Shown: positions 1 through 10,049, counted from the first letter of the stretch. The stretch: DNA of 64,000 bases from Exiguobacterium sibiricum 7-3 (GCF_000620865.1 NZ_KK211190.1:2307971-2371970); one strand, 5' to 3'. Notes: a model not told the origin generated them from the sequence alone. Translations and numbers: made by a program.

Positions 1-165
1 GAACCATTGCATACGTTACGGGTCTTCGTCGATCGTTCGTCAATCGAAGTGTTTCTAAATGACGGAGAAGCTGTTGCTTCCGCTCGGATTTTCCCGAAGG
101 CGACAAGTCAAGGTATCGTTTTGACAGGTGATGCGACGGCTCATCTGGCCATTTACAGCCTGTAA
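1..165 (+). CDS. C-terminal fragment of a GH32 sucrose/fructan hydrolase
   Basis: The last 54 codons of a gene that enters from the left edge and ends with TAA at 163-165. The readable tail contains LRVFVDRSSIEVFLNDGE followed by ARIFPKA. This matches the C-terminal beta-sandwich module of glycoside hydrolase family 32 (sucrose-6-phosphate hydrolase, levanase, inulinase), where the DRSSxEVFxNDGE segment is characteristic. The catalytic five-bladed propeller lies outside the window, so substrate (sucrose-6-phosphate or fructan) cannot be decided. A bidirectional hairpin terminator follows directly. Confidence 0.85.
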   Translation, partial: EPLHTLRVFVDRSSIEVFLNDGEAVASARIFPKATSQGIVLTGDATAHLAIYSL

Positions 166-190
166 TCCATTAATTCTTTTTGATTCCCGC

Positions 191-234
191 AAAAAAGCAC
201 ATTCCTCACAGCTCAGCTGAGGAATGTGCTTTTC
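191..234. terminator. Bidirectional intrinsic terminator
   Basis: A 16-bp hairpin has arms 193-208 and 218-233 (core GCACATTCCTCA paired with TGAGGAATGTGC), with A-run and T-run on its two sides. It serves the GH32 gene on plus and the GNAT gene on minus, whose stop codon overlaps the right arm. Confidence 0.85.
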
Positions 235-727
235 ATTGCGGTGATGTTTCTTTTTGAAGATCAAAGGCTAATATGTGTTGCTCGCCAATCGGACCCATGA
301 CAGATTGTAGCGTATCCACATAACCTGTTTTGAAGTACAAGGATTTTGCCGCGATATTCTTTTTATTGACCGCTAACGTAATCGCCGTTACTTCCGGAAA
401 ATGCTCATTCACGAATGCAGGTAATTGCATCATTGCTTCTTTGGCATAGCCTTGTTGCTGATGTCTTGCATCAATTGAAAAAGCCCGCAACAGGACACTG
501 CGTTCATCTGTCCGGTGTGTTTTCGGTGGATTTAAATGCAGGATGAAAAATCCGACGACTTCCTTTTCTTTTTTAATGACGACAGGAAACTTATCTGGAT
601 TGTTTAACGCTTCCGATACGACCTCGGTCGGAAATGTCGTAAATTGGATTTGTTCTTCCGGAAGAATAAACGCATCACATTGTTCATAATGTTCGTTGGT
701 ATACATAAACAGCTTCACTTGAGACAT
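233..727 (-). CDS. GNAT family N-acetyltransferase
   Basis: A 164-residue single-domain GCN5-related acetyltransferase that transfers acetyl from acetyl-CoA to an unknown amine. The acetyl-CoA loop is recognisable as ARHQQQGYAKEAM (the family's Q/RxxGxG/A motif). It is followed by ITLAVNKKNIAAKSLYFKTGY, the usual beta5-alpha4 region with NxxAxxLYxKxGF. The start is placed at the ATG at 725-727 because GGAAGGCGG lies about 7 bases upstream; an upstream ATG at 745 lacks a good ribosome binding site. Monocistronic, with its own terminator. The substrate cannot be inferred from context. Confidence 0.85.
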   Translation of the reverse strand: MSQVKLFMYTNEHYEQCDAFILPEEQIQFTTFPTEVVSEALNNPDKFPVVIKKEKEVVGFFILHLNPPKTHRTDERSVLLRAFSIDARHQQQGYAKEAMMQLPAFVNEHFPEVTAITLAVNKKNIAAKSLYFKTGYVDTLQSVMGPIGEQHILAFDLQKETSPQ

Positions 728-818
728 ACTTTTTCCGCCTTCCATTAGTCAAGGAGACACGACACTCCCCTTACATCTATTTCCATTTTACATGTTCTAG
801 ATGTTTTAGCCAATGCTT

Positions 819-832
819 CAGGAACGTTCCTG
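819..832. promoter_or_regulatory. 14-bp perfect palindrome between divergent genes
   Basis: CAGGAACGTTCCTG lies in the divergent intergenic region between the GNAT gene and the UvrD-like helicase. It is a perfect dyad and may be a protein binding site. It does not match the Bacillus LexA box, which needs four bases between GAAC and GTTC. No regulator is assigned. Confidence 0.35.
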
Positions 833-940
833 TAAAAGATTTTATCTTTACTTATATTCCACTTCTTGTGTAGACTTAATCAATTGTCCGGCTGAAAATG
901 CTAAACTAAGAAAAGAAAATTGAGTTTACAAAGGTAAGAG

Positions 941-3127
941 GTGAATAAACCGATGTCCCCAGACTTTTTTGAACGGATGGAGATGGAAACCGGGACCAAA
1001 CTAAATGCTGTCCAGCGCCAAGCGATTGAACACGATCGAGGTCCGCTCCTATTACTCGCTTCCCCGGGTTCAGGAAAAACAACAACATTGAATTTTAAAA
1101 TTGCCTATTTGATTCTCGAGAAAAAGGTGAATCCCCGATCCATTCTCGGATTAACTTTCAGTAAAGCTGCTGCTCATGAGATGGCAGAACGTTTTCACGA
1201 TTGGTTTCATCATTTAATCGGGACAACGGCTTCCTTCTCGACGATTCACAGTTTTGCTTTTCAAGTCGTCCGTGATTATGCGGCAACACATCGGCTTCAG
1301 TATACGATTATCGAAGGAGCCATTGAAAAAACAGCAACACACCGTCCGGAACAGCCGTTGCATAAACGAATGATTCTTCGCCGGATTTTCCAAGAAATTA
1401 ATCGGAGCGTCATTACGGAAGATCAGATGGATGAATTACTGCGAATGATTTCCTTCGTTAAAAATCGGTTATTGGCAACGAAAGATATTGAAACATTAAA
1501 AACGACCATTAAACATTTCCCGGAGATTTACTCCGCTTATGAACAATTCAAATTGCGGGATCCGCTCCACCCACTGATGGACTTTGATGACATGTTGACG
1601 TATGCCAATACGATCCTTTCAGAAGATGCGGCACTGCTTAGATCGTACCAACGGCGTTTTGAGTATATTTTAACGGACGAAAGTCAGGATACTTCTCTAG
1701 TCCAGCATCAACTTGTCGAAAAACTGGCGTTGCCTCACAATAACCTTTGTGTCGTCGCCGATGATGATCAAACGTTGTACAGCTGGCGTGGCGCGGATGT
1801 ATCAAAAATTATCCACTTTAAGGATACGTATCCTGATGCGACCGTATTGTATATGGAACAAAACTATCGTTCCTCTAAAGAAATCGTCGAGACCGCCAAT
1901 CGTTTCATTCAGCGTAATAAGGTCCGTTATCCTAAGAAGATGTATACGGAAAATCCGTCTTCACGTGCCATCACCGTGGAAACTTTGCCCGCTTACGAAG
2001 ACCAAACGCGGTATGTCATTCGTCAATTACGCGAGGAAACGAATTTTAAAGAAGTGGCGATTTTATATCGCAACAACTCGTCCTCGATCAACATCATGAA
2101 TGCCCTTGATTTAGCCGGAATCCCTTTTTATATTAAGGACGTTGACCACAAATTCTTTAGCCATTGGGTTTTAAAGGATGTCTTACATTTCATCGAACTG
2201 GCAAACGATCCTTCTGATGTTGATGTTTTGGCGCAAATTCATACGAAATTTGCAGGATACATCTCAAAAGTTCAATTACAGCGTCTTTATGAAGTGCGGA
2301 ACGGAGAAAACGTGTTTGACTTGTTGATTCAACATGTCGAGATGAAGTTTTATCAAAAAAAACAACTGAAAACCATTAAATCCGTTTTTACCGCCATACA
2401 AACTGCCCGTCCTGCTGCTGCTTTGGCACTGATTCGCAATGAACTGGGTTATGAAAAAAATCTGAAAAAAATGAGTGACAGTCTTGGATTCAGCATTGAT
2501 TTTTTACTGGAAATGCTCAATACGATTGAAAATGTCGCAAGTGATCTTCCGACCTCTCTTGCCTTTAAAGAACGGATTTTGCACCTCGAACAATTAATGC
2601 GTCAAGCGAAGTCCAATAAACATCAAAATGCCGTCACCTTATCCACTTTTCACAGTGCCAAGGGACTCGAATTCGATCGTGTCTTCATGATTGATTTAAT
2701 CAACGGTGTCCTTCCGTCTTCAGATAACATCAAATCTTACAAAGACGGACAACTTGAAGAAATGGAAGAAGCGGTCCGCCTGTTTTATGTCGGTATGACA
2801 CGTGCGCGCCATGATCTTCATCTGTTGTCTTACCGGTATAAGTCAAAACCGGTCGAAGAATCCTTATTTATCGCCAATATCCGACAGATTCTCCATCCGG
2901 AGCAAAAGGCACAAAAAAAATCCCGCTATGCTCCACGTTTGAACGACAAACCAGCAGGACCGCTTCTTGCCGTCGAGAAGAACATGCGAATTCGTCATAA
3001 ATCCTTCGGCGACGGAACGATTGTTCATTTAATGGACGACGTTCTCGAGATTCAGTTTGATAAGGGCATCGATAAACAACTGTCCCTGCAAGTCTGTTCC
3101 GAAAATCATCTGTTAACGATTCTTTAA
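941..3127 (+). CDS. UvrD/Rep-family (superfamily 1) DNA helicase, YjcD-like
   Basis: A 728-residue ATP-dependent 3'-5' helicase. Visible motifs are Walker A SPGSGKTT (residues 41-48), motif Ia GLTFSKAAAHEM, Walker B ILTDESQD, motif III VVADDDQTLYSWRGAD and motif VI VRLFYVGMTRARHDL. The C-terminus (RHKSFGDGTIVHL...) resembles the Tudor-like tail of PcrA and UvrD. Size and divergence from PcrA fit the accessory helicase YjcD of B. subtilis, with a likely role in repair or conflict resolution. GTG at 941 has AAGG six bases upstream. ATG at 953 also has a good site (AGAGGTG, 9-base spacing), so the true product may be four residues shorter. Monocistronic. Confidence 0.85.
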   Translation: MNKPMSPDFFERMEMETGTKLNAVQRQAIEHDRGPLLLLASPGSGKTTTLNFKIAYLILEKKVNPRSILGLTFSKAAAHEMAERFHDWFHHLIGTTASFSTIHSFAFQVVRDYAATHRLQYTIIEGAIEKTATHRPEQPLHKRMILRRIFQEINRSVITEDQMDELLRMISFVKNRLLATKDIETLKTTIKHFPEIYSAYEQFKLRDPLHPLMDFDDMLTYANTILSEDAALLRSYQRRFEYILTDESQDTSLVQHQLVEKLALPHNNLCVVADDDQTLYSWRGADVSKIIHFKDTYPDATVLYMEQNYRSSKEIVETANRFIQRNKVRYPKKMYTENPSSRAITVETLPAYEDQTRYVIRQLREETNFKEVAILYRNNSSSINIMNALDLAGIPFYIKDVDHKFFSHWVLKDVLHFIELANDPSDVDVLAQIHTKFAGYISKVQLQRLYEVRNGENVFDLLIQHVEMKFYQKKQLKTIKSVFTAIQTARPAAALALIRNELGYEKNLKKMSDSLGFSIDFLLEMLNTIENVASDLPTSLAFKERILHLEQLMRQAKSNKHQNAVTLSTFHSAKGLEFDRVFMIDLINGVLPSSDNIKSYKDGQLEEMEEAVRLFYVGMTRARHDLHLLSYRYKSKPVEESLFIANIRQILHPEQKAQKKSRYAPRLNDKPAGPLLAVEKNMRIRHKSFGDGTIVHLMDDVLEIQFDKGIDKQLSLQVCSENHLLTIL

Positions 3128-3180
3128 AAAAAGACTCATTTTCCACTGGAACTCGTCCGGTGAAAAATGAGTCTTTTGTT
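3128..3180. terminator. Bidirectional intrinsic terminator
   Basis: A hairpin with arms AAGACTCATTTTTC-like left and GAAAAATGAGTCTT right, flanked by A and T runs, sits between the convergent helicase and mscL genes. Confidence 0.85.
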
Positions 3181-3182
3181 TA

Positions 3183-3572
3183 TCATGTCATGCGTTCATC
3201 ATTTTGACGGACCAGTGCATCACGGATTTCCGTGAGCAATTTTTCTTCTGTCGTCGGAGCTGCGACTTCTTCCGTCGTCTCCTCTTTTCGGCGAAAGGCA
3301 TTGATGCCTTTCACAAACAAAAACAAGGCAAATGCAATCAAGATGAACTCGATGCTCGCTTGCAGGAACTGACCGTATAACAAATTGGCATTCCCGACCT
3401 CGACGGACAACCCTTTGACATCAATTCCACCGATGATGATACCAATCAATGGCATGAAGATGCTGTTGACTAACGACTTGATGATGCCACTGAAGGCAGC
3501 CCCCAGGATAACCCCTACCGCCAAATCAATCACATTCCCGCGAAATGCAAACTCCTTAAACGCTTTGAACAA
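3183..3572 (-). CDS. mscL: Large-conductance mechanosensitive channel MscL
   Basis: A 129-residue homopentameric tension-gated channel that releases solutes on hypo-osmotic shock. The N-terminus MFKAFKEFAFRGNVIDLAVGVILG is the family hallmark: an amphipathic S1 helix followed by TM1. TM2 (IEFILIAFALFLFVKGIN) and a charged cytoplasmic helix (EEKLLTEIRDAL) follow. Full length. The upstream HAD gene ends only 20 bases before its start, so both are probably co-transcribed. Confidence 0.97.
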   Translation of the reverse strand: MFKAFKEFAFRGNVIDLAVGVILGAAFSGIIKSLVNSIFMPLIGIIIGGIDVKGLSVEVGNANLLYGQFLQASIEFILIAFALFLFVKGINAFRRKEETTEEVAAPTTEEKLLTEIRDALVRQNDERMT

Positions 3573-3592
3573 TGCCCGTTACCCCTCTCTTG

Positions 3593-4477
3593 TTACGTCC
3601 ATGCCCGATCGGCCAATTGACGAATCGCATATCCGACCCCATTTTCGTCGTTGGTTTTCGTCACTTGATGCGCAATCGCTTTTGCATCGTCATGTCCATT
3701 TCCCATCGCAATCGCCATTCCAGCGACTTTAAACATCGGAACATCGTTCAAGTTGTCTCCGATGACGGCGACTTCTTCAATCGCCACCCCAAGGTGCTTC
3801 GCCAGTGTTTTGACGGCTGTTCCTTTGTCTGCTCCAAGCGCCATGACTTCGATGTTGTCATGACCGGATGACGTCACATAAATCCCGTCCACTTTTTGTT
3901 CGATTTCTTCCCAAATCTTCTTCATCAACTCTTGATCGAATGAGAAAGAAATGAATTTAAAGACTTGTCCGGCCTGGTTCCGAATGAATGAGCGGAAACC
4001 ATCAATCATCTTGACATCTTCATTGACGTAATAACGATTGTGGAAAAAGTCGAGGACACCCTTCGCCCGGTCGCTTTCCTGACTCATTTCCTTAAGCGAA
4101 TCATAGGCGGCGTCAATCGTTGATCCTTGTGCCGTGACGAGACCTTGGTCACAAAACATCTCAAAAAATACTTCGTACTGGCTGATGATGCCATAAATCT
4201 GCTGGGCTTGCTCCGATGTCAACGTCGTCGCACTTAACTCTTCCCCGTCGACGGTCAAAACGCGTGCACCGTTCGAAGCGATGATGGGACACGTGATTCC
4301 TGCCTGATCCGTCAATTCTTTTGCATTTAAGTAATTTCGTCCTGTTGCAATCGCAAAATCAATGCCCTGTTCTTTTGCCGCTTCAATCGCCGCAATCGTT
4401 TCCGGTTCTATTTTCTGTTTGCTGGATAATACGGTACCATCCATGTCTGAGATCAATAATTTGATTGCTTTTGCCAA
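3593..4477 (-). CDS. Cof-type HAD-IIB family phosphatase
   Basis: A haloacid dehalogenase-superfamily phosphatase of about 294 residues with a C2-type cap. Motif I is LLISDMDGTVL (nucleophile Asp11, acid Asp13 from the proposed start), motif II is IATGR, and the C-terminal VIGDNLNDVPMF gives motif IV. These enzymes hydrolyse sugar phosphates or flavin phosphates; substrate unknown. The start is a TTG at 4475-4477, with AAAGGAG 10 bases upstream. The GTG at 4486 abuts that site too closely to be used. Located just upstream of mscL. Confidence 0.85.
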   Translation of the reverse strand: MAKAIKLLISDMDGTVLSSKQKIEPETIAAIEAAKEQGIDFAIATGRNYLNAKELTDQAGITCPIIASNGARVLTVDGEELSATTLTSEQAQQIYGIISQYEVFFEMFCDQGLVTAQGSTIDAAYDSLKEMSQESDRAKGVLDFFHNRYYVNEDVKMIDGFRSFIRNQAGQVFKFISFSFDQELMKKIWEEIEQKVDGIYVTSSGHDNIEVMALGADKGTAVKTLAKHLGVAIEEVAVIGDNLNDVPMFKVAGMAIAMGNGHDDAKAIAHQVTKTNDENGVGYAIRQLADRAWT

Positions 4478-4577
4478 AACGTTCACTCTCCTTTGTCTTT
4501 TTCAGTTCCACTATACCATTTCTCTTCTCAGTTTCCTGTTCTCATCCTTGTTCCTTTACCAAATCCTCCTTCTTCCT

Positions 4578-6038
4578 TTACAAAATCGGAGACAAGAGTC
4601 TTGAAATGCTCTCTTTGAATTTAATCATCCGGGAGCGCTCTGCATATTTTTTCGCCGTCAACCGCTCACACACCAGACAATCTTCTTCAAACAGTTGCGC
4701 TAATTCAGACGCGACACGTCGATCGTAAACAACCGAATTCATTTCAAAATTTAATCTGAAGCTGCGGGCATCGATATTGGTCGTTCCGACTGAGGCGATT
4801 TCCTGATCGACGACAATCGTTTTTGCATGTAGAAATCCAGGTTCATACGTGTAAATTTTTGCCCCGTAATCAATCAGTTCCCCGGCTGCCGCTGTCGTCG
4901 CCCAGTAGACAAATGGATGGTCCGGTTTGTTCGGAATCATGATTCGGATCTCGACCCCAGACAGTAATGCCATCTTGCAAGCGTCCATGTAACTGGTATC
5001 CGGAATGAAATAAGGTGATTGAATATAAATCGATTGTTTGGCGGATGAGATCATCTTAATCAACAGATTTTTGAGATGTTCCGTTTTTGAATCCGGACCT
5101 GAGGTCACAATCTGCATCGGCAACTCCTGTTCAATCGAGTGGGCACCATAATAAAAAGTATTTTTTGCCGTATAGCTGTCACTCGCCTGATTCCAATCTA
5201 AGATAAACCGGTCCAGTTGATCATGGACGACCTCTCCTTCTAACCGGAAATGCGTGTCGCGCCAATAACCAAATTTTTCGTCGATTCCTAAATACTCTGT
5301 CCCGACGTTAAAGCCGCCGATATAACCGATCTTGCCGTCGACGATACACGATTTCCGATGATTCCGGTTATTGAGACGAAAGTTAATCAAACCGATTGTC
5401 GGTGGGAAGAAGGCGAACACTTCCCCGTTGTATTTCATCAATTCCTTAAAGTCGGACCGTTTCAAATCACGGGATCCGACCGCATCATAGAGCAACCGGA
5501 CTTTGATTCCTTGTTTCGCTTTATTTGTTAGAGCGGCAATTAACGCTTGTCCCAGCGAATCTTTTTGAATAATGTAGTACTGGATGTTAATTTCGTGTTC
5601 CGCATTTACGATGTCGGTCATCATCCGATTAAATTTTTGTTCGCCGTCCGATAAAATGACGACCTCATTTTGAAAACTGAGCAAGGCATCGCTCGACACT
5701 AAATTCATCCGGATCAGTTGGTCATACCGGACAATAGCAGGATGACGCTGTTGTGTCTCGAATTTATCCAATTCGGTTAATTGAAGCGTCACGCGCCGTG
5801 ATTGTTCTTGTTGTTCCGTTTGTTCGACGTGATAAAAATTTGTTTTTTTCAAGAGACGTCCAAAAAATAAATAAACCAGAAACCCGATTAACGGAACAAA
5901 ATACAAAATCAGAACCCATGCCCATGTTGCGCCAATGTCTCGTCGTTCCAAAAAAATGACGGTGACGACCGCCAATAAATTCATGATAATCAAGCCGTAA
6001 GCCAATATGACGAGCATCGTACTCAGGACTTCAGGCAC
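4578..6038 (-). CDS. cls: Cardiolipin synthase (phospholipase D superfamily)
   Basis: A 486-residue membrane enzyme that condenses two phosphatidylglycerols to cardiolipin and glycerol. Two N-terminal transmembrane helices (residues about 5-60) precede two PLD domains, each with an HxKx4D motif: H227/K229/D234 and H404/K406/D411. The length matches Bacillus ClsA/YwnE-type enzymes. The start is a GTG at 6038 with a strong GGAGGAGGA site upstream. Monocistronic; several paralogues are common in Bacillales, so the exact role among them is unknown. Confidence 0.93.
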   Translation of the reverse strand: MPEVLSTMLVILAYGLIIMNLLAVVTVIFLERRDIGATWAWVLILYFVPLIGFLVYLFFGRLLKKTNFYHVEQTEQQEQSRRVTLQLTELDKFETQQRHPAIVRYDQLIRMNLVSSDALLSFQNEVVILSDGEQKFNRMMTDIVNAEHEINIQYYIIQKDSLGQALIAALTNKAKQGIKVRLLYDAVGSRDLKRSDFKELMKYNGEVFAFFPPTIGLINFRLNNRNHRKSCIVDGKIGYIGGFNVGTEYLGIDEKFGYWRDTHFRLEGEVVHDQLDRFILDWNQASDSYTAKNTFYYGAHSIEQELPMQIVTSGPDSKTEHLKNLLIKMISSAKQSIYIQSPYFIPDTSYMDACKMALLSGVEIRIMIPNKPDHPFVYWATTAAAGELIDYGAKIYTYEPGFLHAKTIVVDQEIASVGTTNIDARSFRLNFEMNSVVYDRRVASELAQLFEEDCLVCERLTAKKYAERSRMIKFKESISRLLSPIL

Positions 6039-6111
6039 TGGATTCTCCTCCTCCGTTTTCCCTATCGTTTCTCAATGTATAAGGTATTCCTTATTTTCAG
6101 GACAAATAAAA

Positions 6112-6158
6112 CAAAAAAGTGCAGGAAACTCCTAAAAAAGATGGAGTTTCCTGCACTG
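6112..6158 (-). terminator. Terminator of the hemEHY operon
   Basis: A 15-bp perfect hairpin (AGTGCAGGAAACTCC paired with GGAGTTTCCTGCACT). On the minus strand it is followed by a T run, so it ends transcription coming from hemY. Confidence 0.85.
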
Positions 6159-6167
6159 GATAAGCTT

Positions 6168-7592
6168 TTATGATTCATTGAAGGATTCATCCGCGTGGGA
6201 TTGTTCCAATTCAATCGATTCAATCATTGTTTTTGCACTGGCTACACAATCCGGTAATCCGACCCCGTCATAGGCAAGGCCTGCGAGATAGATACCCGGA
6301 TACTGTCTCAACACTTCTTCCCGGACCCGCTGAATCCGGTCAGCATGACCGACCGTATACGCAGGAAGACCATCCATCAAACGGCTGATGATAACCTGCT
6401 TCGGTTCTAACGCCCGTCCGCAGATCTTTTCTAAGTCCTGCAGCACGGCCTGTTGCAATACCTCATCTGATTCATAAACCAAATGGTCATTACCCGGTCG
6501 TCCGACAAATGCCCGAAGGACCGTGTGATCCGGAGCCGAATGATTCCATTTTTGATCAATCGCTGTACATGCGGTGATCGAGTACGGTGCCCGTCGGTTG
6601 ACGACAAAGCCTGTTCCTTCAATCGGTAACGACTCTTGTTGATCAAAAATCATCGTAATCGTCGCCGTTGAATGCGTCGTCAACTGTTCAAGCTCCGGCA
6701 AGTGAGCATCCGGCAACAACTGGACGACTTGAGAATGCGGAATCGTCAAGAGCACATAATCCGCGTACTCCGGACCATGGTCCGTTTTCAAGCGGTATCG
6801 TCCGTCTTCACGTGAAATCTCAAGTAACGGCGTTTCAAGACGGACTTCCGAACGTTCGAGCATCTCTTCCAACCGTTCAATCAATGATTCAAGTCCTGTT
6901 TCGAGCGATAAAAACTGTCCGGTCGCTTTGATCGTTGTTTGCGGACCTTGCGGCATTTGATCGAGCGGACGCATTAAACGCATCCCTTCAAACAATGAAC
7001 CGGCTTTTTGTTCATTCGCGACGAACTGCGGATACGTCGCAAACGTACTCATCTGATCGATGTTACCGGCATAGATACCGGACAGCAACGGTTCAATCAA
7101 TTTTTCTACTAATGCATCCCCGAGTCGCGGACGTAAATACTCTCCAAGCGGAATGTCCTGTTCCGGAATCCTTAACTCATCAGACGGATGCAACAACAAG
7201 TCAGCGACTTCCTGTTTTTCCTGTTCTGTCAGTAACGTCGTTTCCCGGAACAATTCAAGATCCGTCGGAATCCCCATGACAGCACCTTTTGGAATCGGGT
7301 GAAGGCCACCCGTATCCAAAATAAATGCTTGGGACGTGTTATTTCGGACCAGTTTTTCACCCAGTCCGATTGCTTCAATCAAATCCGTCAAGATGTGTTT
7401 TCGGGCGACGTAAGAATCCGGTCCACGTTCAATCGTAAAACCATCTTCTCGATACGTCGCGACCTTCCCACCAAGACGTTCTCCAGCTTCAAGCAATGTG
7501 ATGTTCAAATCGGGAAAAGTACGTTCTGCGTAATAGGCAGCGGCAAGACCAGTAATACCACCGCCGACGATGACGAGACGTTTACTTGACAT
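6168..7592 (-). CDS. hemY: Coproporphyrinogen III oxidase (protoporphyrinogen oxidase type)
   Basis: A 474-residue FAD enzyme. The N-terminal dinucleotide-binding motif [17 protein letters not shown] is followed by [14 protein letters not shown], and the C-terminal FAD contact is [19 protein letters not shown]. In Firmicutes this HemY/CgoX family oxidises coproporphyrinogen III to coproporphyrin III in the coproporphyrin-dependent haem pathway. It overlaps hemH by 11 bases and is the last gene of hemE-hemH-hemY, the same order as in B. subtilis. Confidence 0.93.
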   Translation of the reverse strand: MSSKRLVIVGGGITGLAAAYYAERTFPDLNITLLEAGERLGGKVATYREDGFTIERGPDSYVARKHILTDLIEAIGLGEKLVRNNTSQAFILDTGGLHPIPKGAVMGIPTDLELFRETTLLTEQEKQEVADLLLHPSDELRIPEQDIPLGEYLRPRLGDALVEKLIEPLLSGIYAGNIDQMSTFATYPQFVANEQKAGSLFEGMRLMRPLDQMPQGPQTTIKATGQFLSLETGLESLIERLEEMLERSEVRLETPLLEISREDGRYRLKTDHGPEYADYVLLTIPHSQVVQLLPDAHLPELEQLTTHSTATITMIFDQQESLPIEGTGFVVNRRAPYSITACTAIDQKWNHSAPDHTVLRAFVGRPGNDHLVYESDEVLQQAVLQDLEKICGRALEPKQVIISRLMDGLPAYTVGHADRIQRVREEVLRQYPGIYLAGLAYDGVGLPDCVASAKTMIESIELEQSHADESFNES

Positions 7593-8514
7593 AACTGCCG
7601 ACCTGTTTCGAAACAGCCTCGGTGACTGCTTTCATGAAGGCAGGATCTGCGTTCGGCATGACCGGACGCGCGTAATGAATGCCCAGTTCGTCACAGACGA
7701 CTTTACACTCGTAATCATTATCAAATAGGACTTCCAAGTGATCGGCGACGAATCCGACAGGAACGTAGACGAATGCTTCGTATCCTTCCGCCTCATAGAC
7801 GTCACGCGTCAAATCTTGCACATCTGGTCCGAGCCAAGGTTCTGGCGTTTGTCCGGCTGACTGCCAGCCTGTAATCATATGTTTAACCCCGGCACGTGCC
7901 GCAATCAAGTCTGCAGTTTCTTTTAATTGTTCCGGGTACGGATCACCATTCGCGATGATTTTTTCCGGTAAACTGTGTGCTGATACGACCAAGACCGCTT
8001 TTTCTTCTGGTACCGGTAATGCATCAAACGTTTTCCGGATTTCTTTGCCCCACCAGTCGATGAACGCTTCTTCTTTGTACCATGACTCAACAGAAGCCAA
8101 ATGAATGCCGTGTTTATCTGCCACTTCTTTCGCCCGACCGTTGTATGAACGAATACTGAACGTCGAATAGTGCGGTGCGAGTACAACCGTGACTGCTTCT
8201 GTGATACCGTCTTTTGCCATTTGCTCCACAGCATCTTCGACGAATGGTTCAATATGCTTCAGACCCAAATACAGTTTGAATTCAATTTCGCCCGCATATT
8301 TTTCCGACAATTGGCGGTGTAATTCTTCCGCTTGATCAATCGTGACTTGCGCCAGTGGTGAAACACCACCGATTGCTTCATACCGTTCTGTCAGTTCAGC
8401 CAATGCTTCTGGAGACGGTTTGCGTCCACGACGGATGTGTGTGTAATAGCGTTCGATGTCTTCCGGTTTATACGGCGTACCATACGCCATGACGAGTAAT
8501 CCTAATGTTTTCAT
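7582..8514 (-). CDS. hemH: Coproporphyrin ferrochelatase
   Basis: A 310-residue soluble enzyme inserting Fe2+ into coproporphyrin III. Metal-site residues equivalent to B. subtilis His183 and Glu264 are seen as H180 in [10 protein letters not shown] and E261 in [16 protein letters not shown]. It begins with the typical [10 protein letters not shown] segment. No iron-sulfur cysteine motif is seen, in line with the Bacillus type. It overlaps hemE by 4 bases and hemY by 11, indicating translational coupling. Confidence 0.96.
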   Translation of the reverse strand: MKTLGLLVMAYGTPYKPEDIERYYTHIRRGRKPSPEALAELTERYEAIGGVSPLAQVTIDQAEELHRQLSEKYAGEIEFKLYLGLKHIEPFVEDAVEQMAKDGITEAVTVVLAPHYSTFSIRSYNGRAKEVADKHGIHLASVESWYKEEAFIDWWGKEIRKTFDALPVPEEKAVLVVSAHSLPEKIIANGDPYPEQLKETADLIAARAGVKHMITGWQSAGQTPEPWLGPDVQDLTRDVYEAEGYEAFVYVPVGFVADHLEVLFDNDYECKVVCDELGIHYARPVMPNADPAFMKAVTEAVSKQVGSYVK

Positions 8515-9557
8515 TTCGCTACCTCCATTTTTTCTTTCGAGTAATCATGGATATATGCAGTGAGACGTTTTAAGACTTCCGGATCCACTTCCGGGAAAAT
8601 ACCATGTCCCAAGTTAAAGATGAAACCGGGACGTTTCATTCCCATATCAAGGATTTCTTTTGTTTTTGCTTCGAGAATCTCCCATGGGGCAAGTAGGTAA
8701 GATGGATCAAGATTTCCCTGTAAGGTTTTCGTCAGTCCGCGTTCACGTGCTGCATCTACCGACAGCCGCCAGTCGAGTCCGACGACATCAAGCGGCAAAT
8801 CATGCCATTCTTCCGCCAAGTGACTTGCTCCGACACCAAACATGATCATCGGAACGCCTGTTTCTTTCAATTCCGTGAAAATACGCTCCATTGTCGGTTT
8901 GATATACAGAACATAATCATTCCGGCTCGTCGTACCGACCCACGAATCGAAGATTTGGAATGCCTGGATGCCGGCATCGACTTGTGCTTTGATATAATCA
9001 ATGACCATATCTCCGAGTTTCTCCATTAAAGCATGCCATACATCAGGATGACCATACATCAATGCTTTCGTTTTGTGGTAGCCTTTTGACGGACCGCCCT
9101 CGATCATGTAACTGGCTAGCGTAAATGGTGCTCCTGAAAAGCCGATTAACGGAACTTCGAGACGTTCACGCAACAGTTTAATCGTCTCGAAAATGTAGGG
9201 AATATCTTCTTTTTTGAACGGTTGGAGCGCTTGAACATCGTCCATTGTCCGAATCGGATTTGCGATAACGGGACCAATGCCGCTTTTAATCTCGACGTCG
9301 ACACCCATCGAAGGCAATGGCGTCATAATATCTTTATAGAGAATGGCTGCGTCGACTCCCAACTGCTTGACTGGTAGTTCTGTGACATAGGCGCACAACT
9401 CAGGGTCATGGGTAATCTCAAACAATGTCCGTGTCTTTTTAATTTCACGATACTCTGCTTGATACCGACCTGCTTGCCGCATATACCAGACCGGTACATG
9501 GCTTACTTCTTCGCCACGAATGGCCCGCAAAAATGTATCATTAAAGTTTTTCATCAT
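8511..9557 (-). CDS. hemE: Uroporphyrinogen decarboxylase
   Basis: A 348-residue cytosolic enzyme removing four carboxyl groups from uroporphyrinogen III to give coproporphyrinogen III. The signature [16 protein letters not shown] is present near residues 22-37, and [17 protein letters not shown] follows mid-protein. The start is ATGATG at 9552-9557 preceded by AAAGGGG. It is the first gene of the hemEHY operon. A SigA-type promoter with TATAAT lies about 70 bases upstream. Confidence 0.96.
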   Translation of the reverse strand: MMKNFNDTFLRAIRGEEVSHVPVWYMRQAGRYQAEYREIKKTRTLFEITHDPELCAYVTELPVKQLGVDAAILYKDIMTPLPSMGVDVEIKSGIGPVIANPIRTMDDVQALQPFKKEDIPYIFETIKLLRERLEVPLIGFSGAPFTLASYMIEGGPSKGYHKTKALMYGHPDVWHALMEKLGDMVIDYIKAQVDAGIQAFQIFDSWVGTTSRNDYVLYIKPTMERIFTELKETGVPMIMFGVGASHLAEEWHDLPLDVVGLDWRLSVDAARERGLTKTLQGNLDPSYLLAPWEILEAKTKEILDMGMKRPGFIFNLGHGIFPEVDPEVLKRLTAYIHDYSKEKMEVAK

Positions 9558-9623
9558 AACTACCCCTTTATACTCGTTCTAACGCCCCAAAATAACGCAC
9601 GATAAGTTTGTGAACACAGAAAC

Positions 9624-9654
9624 ATTATATCTGAAATTCAGAACGGTGTGCCAA
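9624..9654 (-). promoter_or_regulatory. Candidate SigA promoter of hemEHY
   Basis: On the minus strand TTGGCA (9649-9654) is followed, after a rather long 19-base spacer, by a perfect TATAAT (9624-9629). A short dyad (TCTGAAATTCAGA on plus, one central mismatch) overlaps the spacer and could be an operator. Confidence 0.5.
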
Positions 9655-9700
9655 TAAATCGTTTACAAAATTACAGTTCTGTTACCCGTTCATCAAATGT

Positions 9701-10003
9701 TCACCGTTTCTTATACAGACCAAACGCAGCATTCAACTGTCCGCGAATTAAATCCGAACGTTGTTGTTCCGTTACTTTCCGTTCCTTTTCACGGATTTCA
9801 TGTGTCCGCCACCCATCTTCGATCTTTTCCGCGACTTCTACCAATCGTTCGATATCTGTAAACGAGTATTTTCTTGTTTTTCCGTTCGTCCGTTCCGGAA
9901 AAATCAATTTCCGTTCTTCATAGTAACGAATTTGACGTTCCGATAAACCGGTCAATTCGCAGACAATCCCAATCGTCATCACCTTCTTCTCCCGGTAGTT
10001 CAT
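9701..10003 (-). CDS. tnrA: Nitrogen regulator TnrA (MerR/GlnR family)
   Basis: About 100 residues. An N-terminal MerR-type winged helix (IGIVCELTGLSERQIRYYEERKLIFPERTNGKTRKYS) is nearly superimposable on B. subtilis TnrA. The C-terminus GQLNAAFGLYKKR resembles TnrA's GQLNAHFRYKNR, the segment bound by feedback-inhibited glutamine synthetase; GlnR ends differently. It activates or represses nitrogen genes under nitrogen limitation. The start is ATG at 10001-10003 with AAAGGAG 8 bases upstream; a GTG at 10012 overlaps that site. It is divergent from amtB, with a TnrA box in the shared region. Confidence 0.88.
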   Translation of the reverse strand: MNYREKKVMTIGIVCELTGLSERQIRYYEERKLIFPERTNGKTRKYSFTDIERLVEVAEKIEDGWRTHEIREKERKVTEQQRSDLIRGQLNAAFGLYKKR

Positions 10004-10032
10004 CTTCGTCACTCCTTTCCTTCAAAATACCA

Positions 10033-10049
10033 TGTCAGATTTTCTGACA
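10033..10049. promoter_or_regulatory. TnrA box (TGTNA-N7-TNACA)
   Basis: TGTCAGATTTTCTGACA is an exact match to the 17-bp TnrA/GlnR consensus and itself a near-perfect dyad. It lies about 70 bases upstream of the amtB start and 30 upstream of tnrA. It is therefore placed both to activate amtB, as at B. subtilis nrgAB, and to autoregulate tnrA. Confidence 0.9.
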
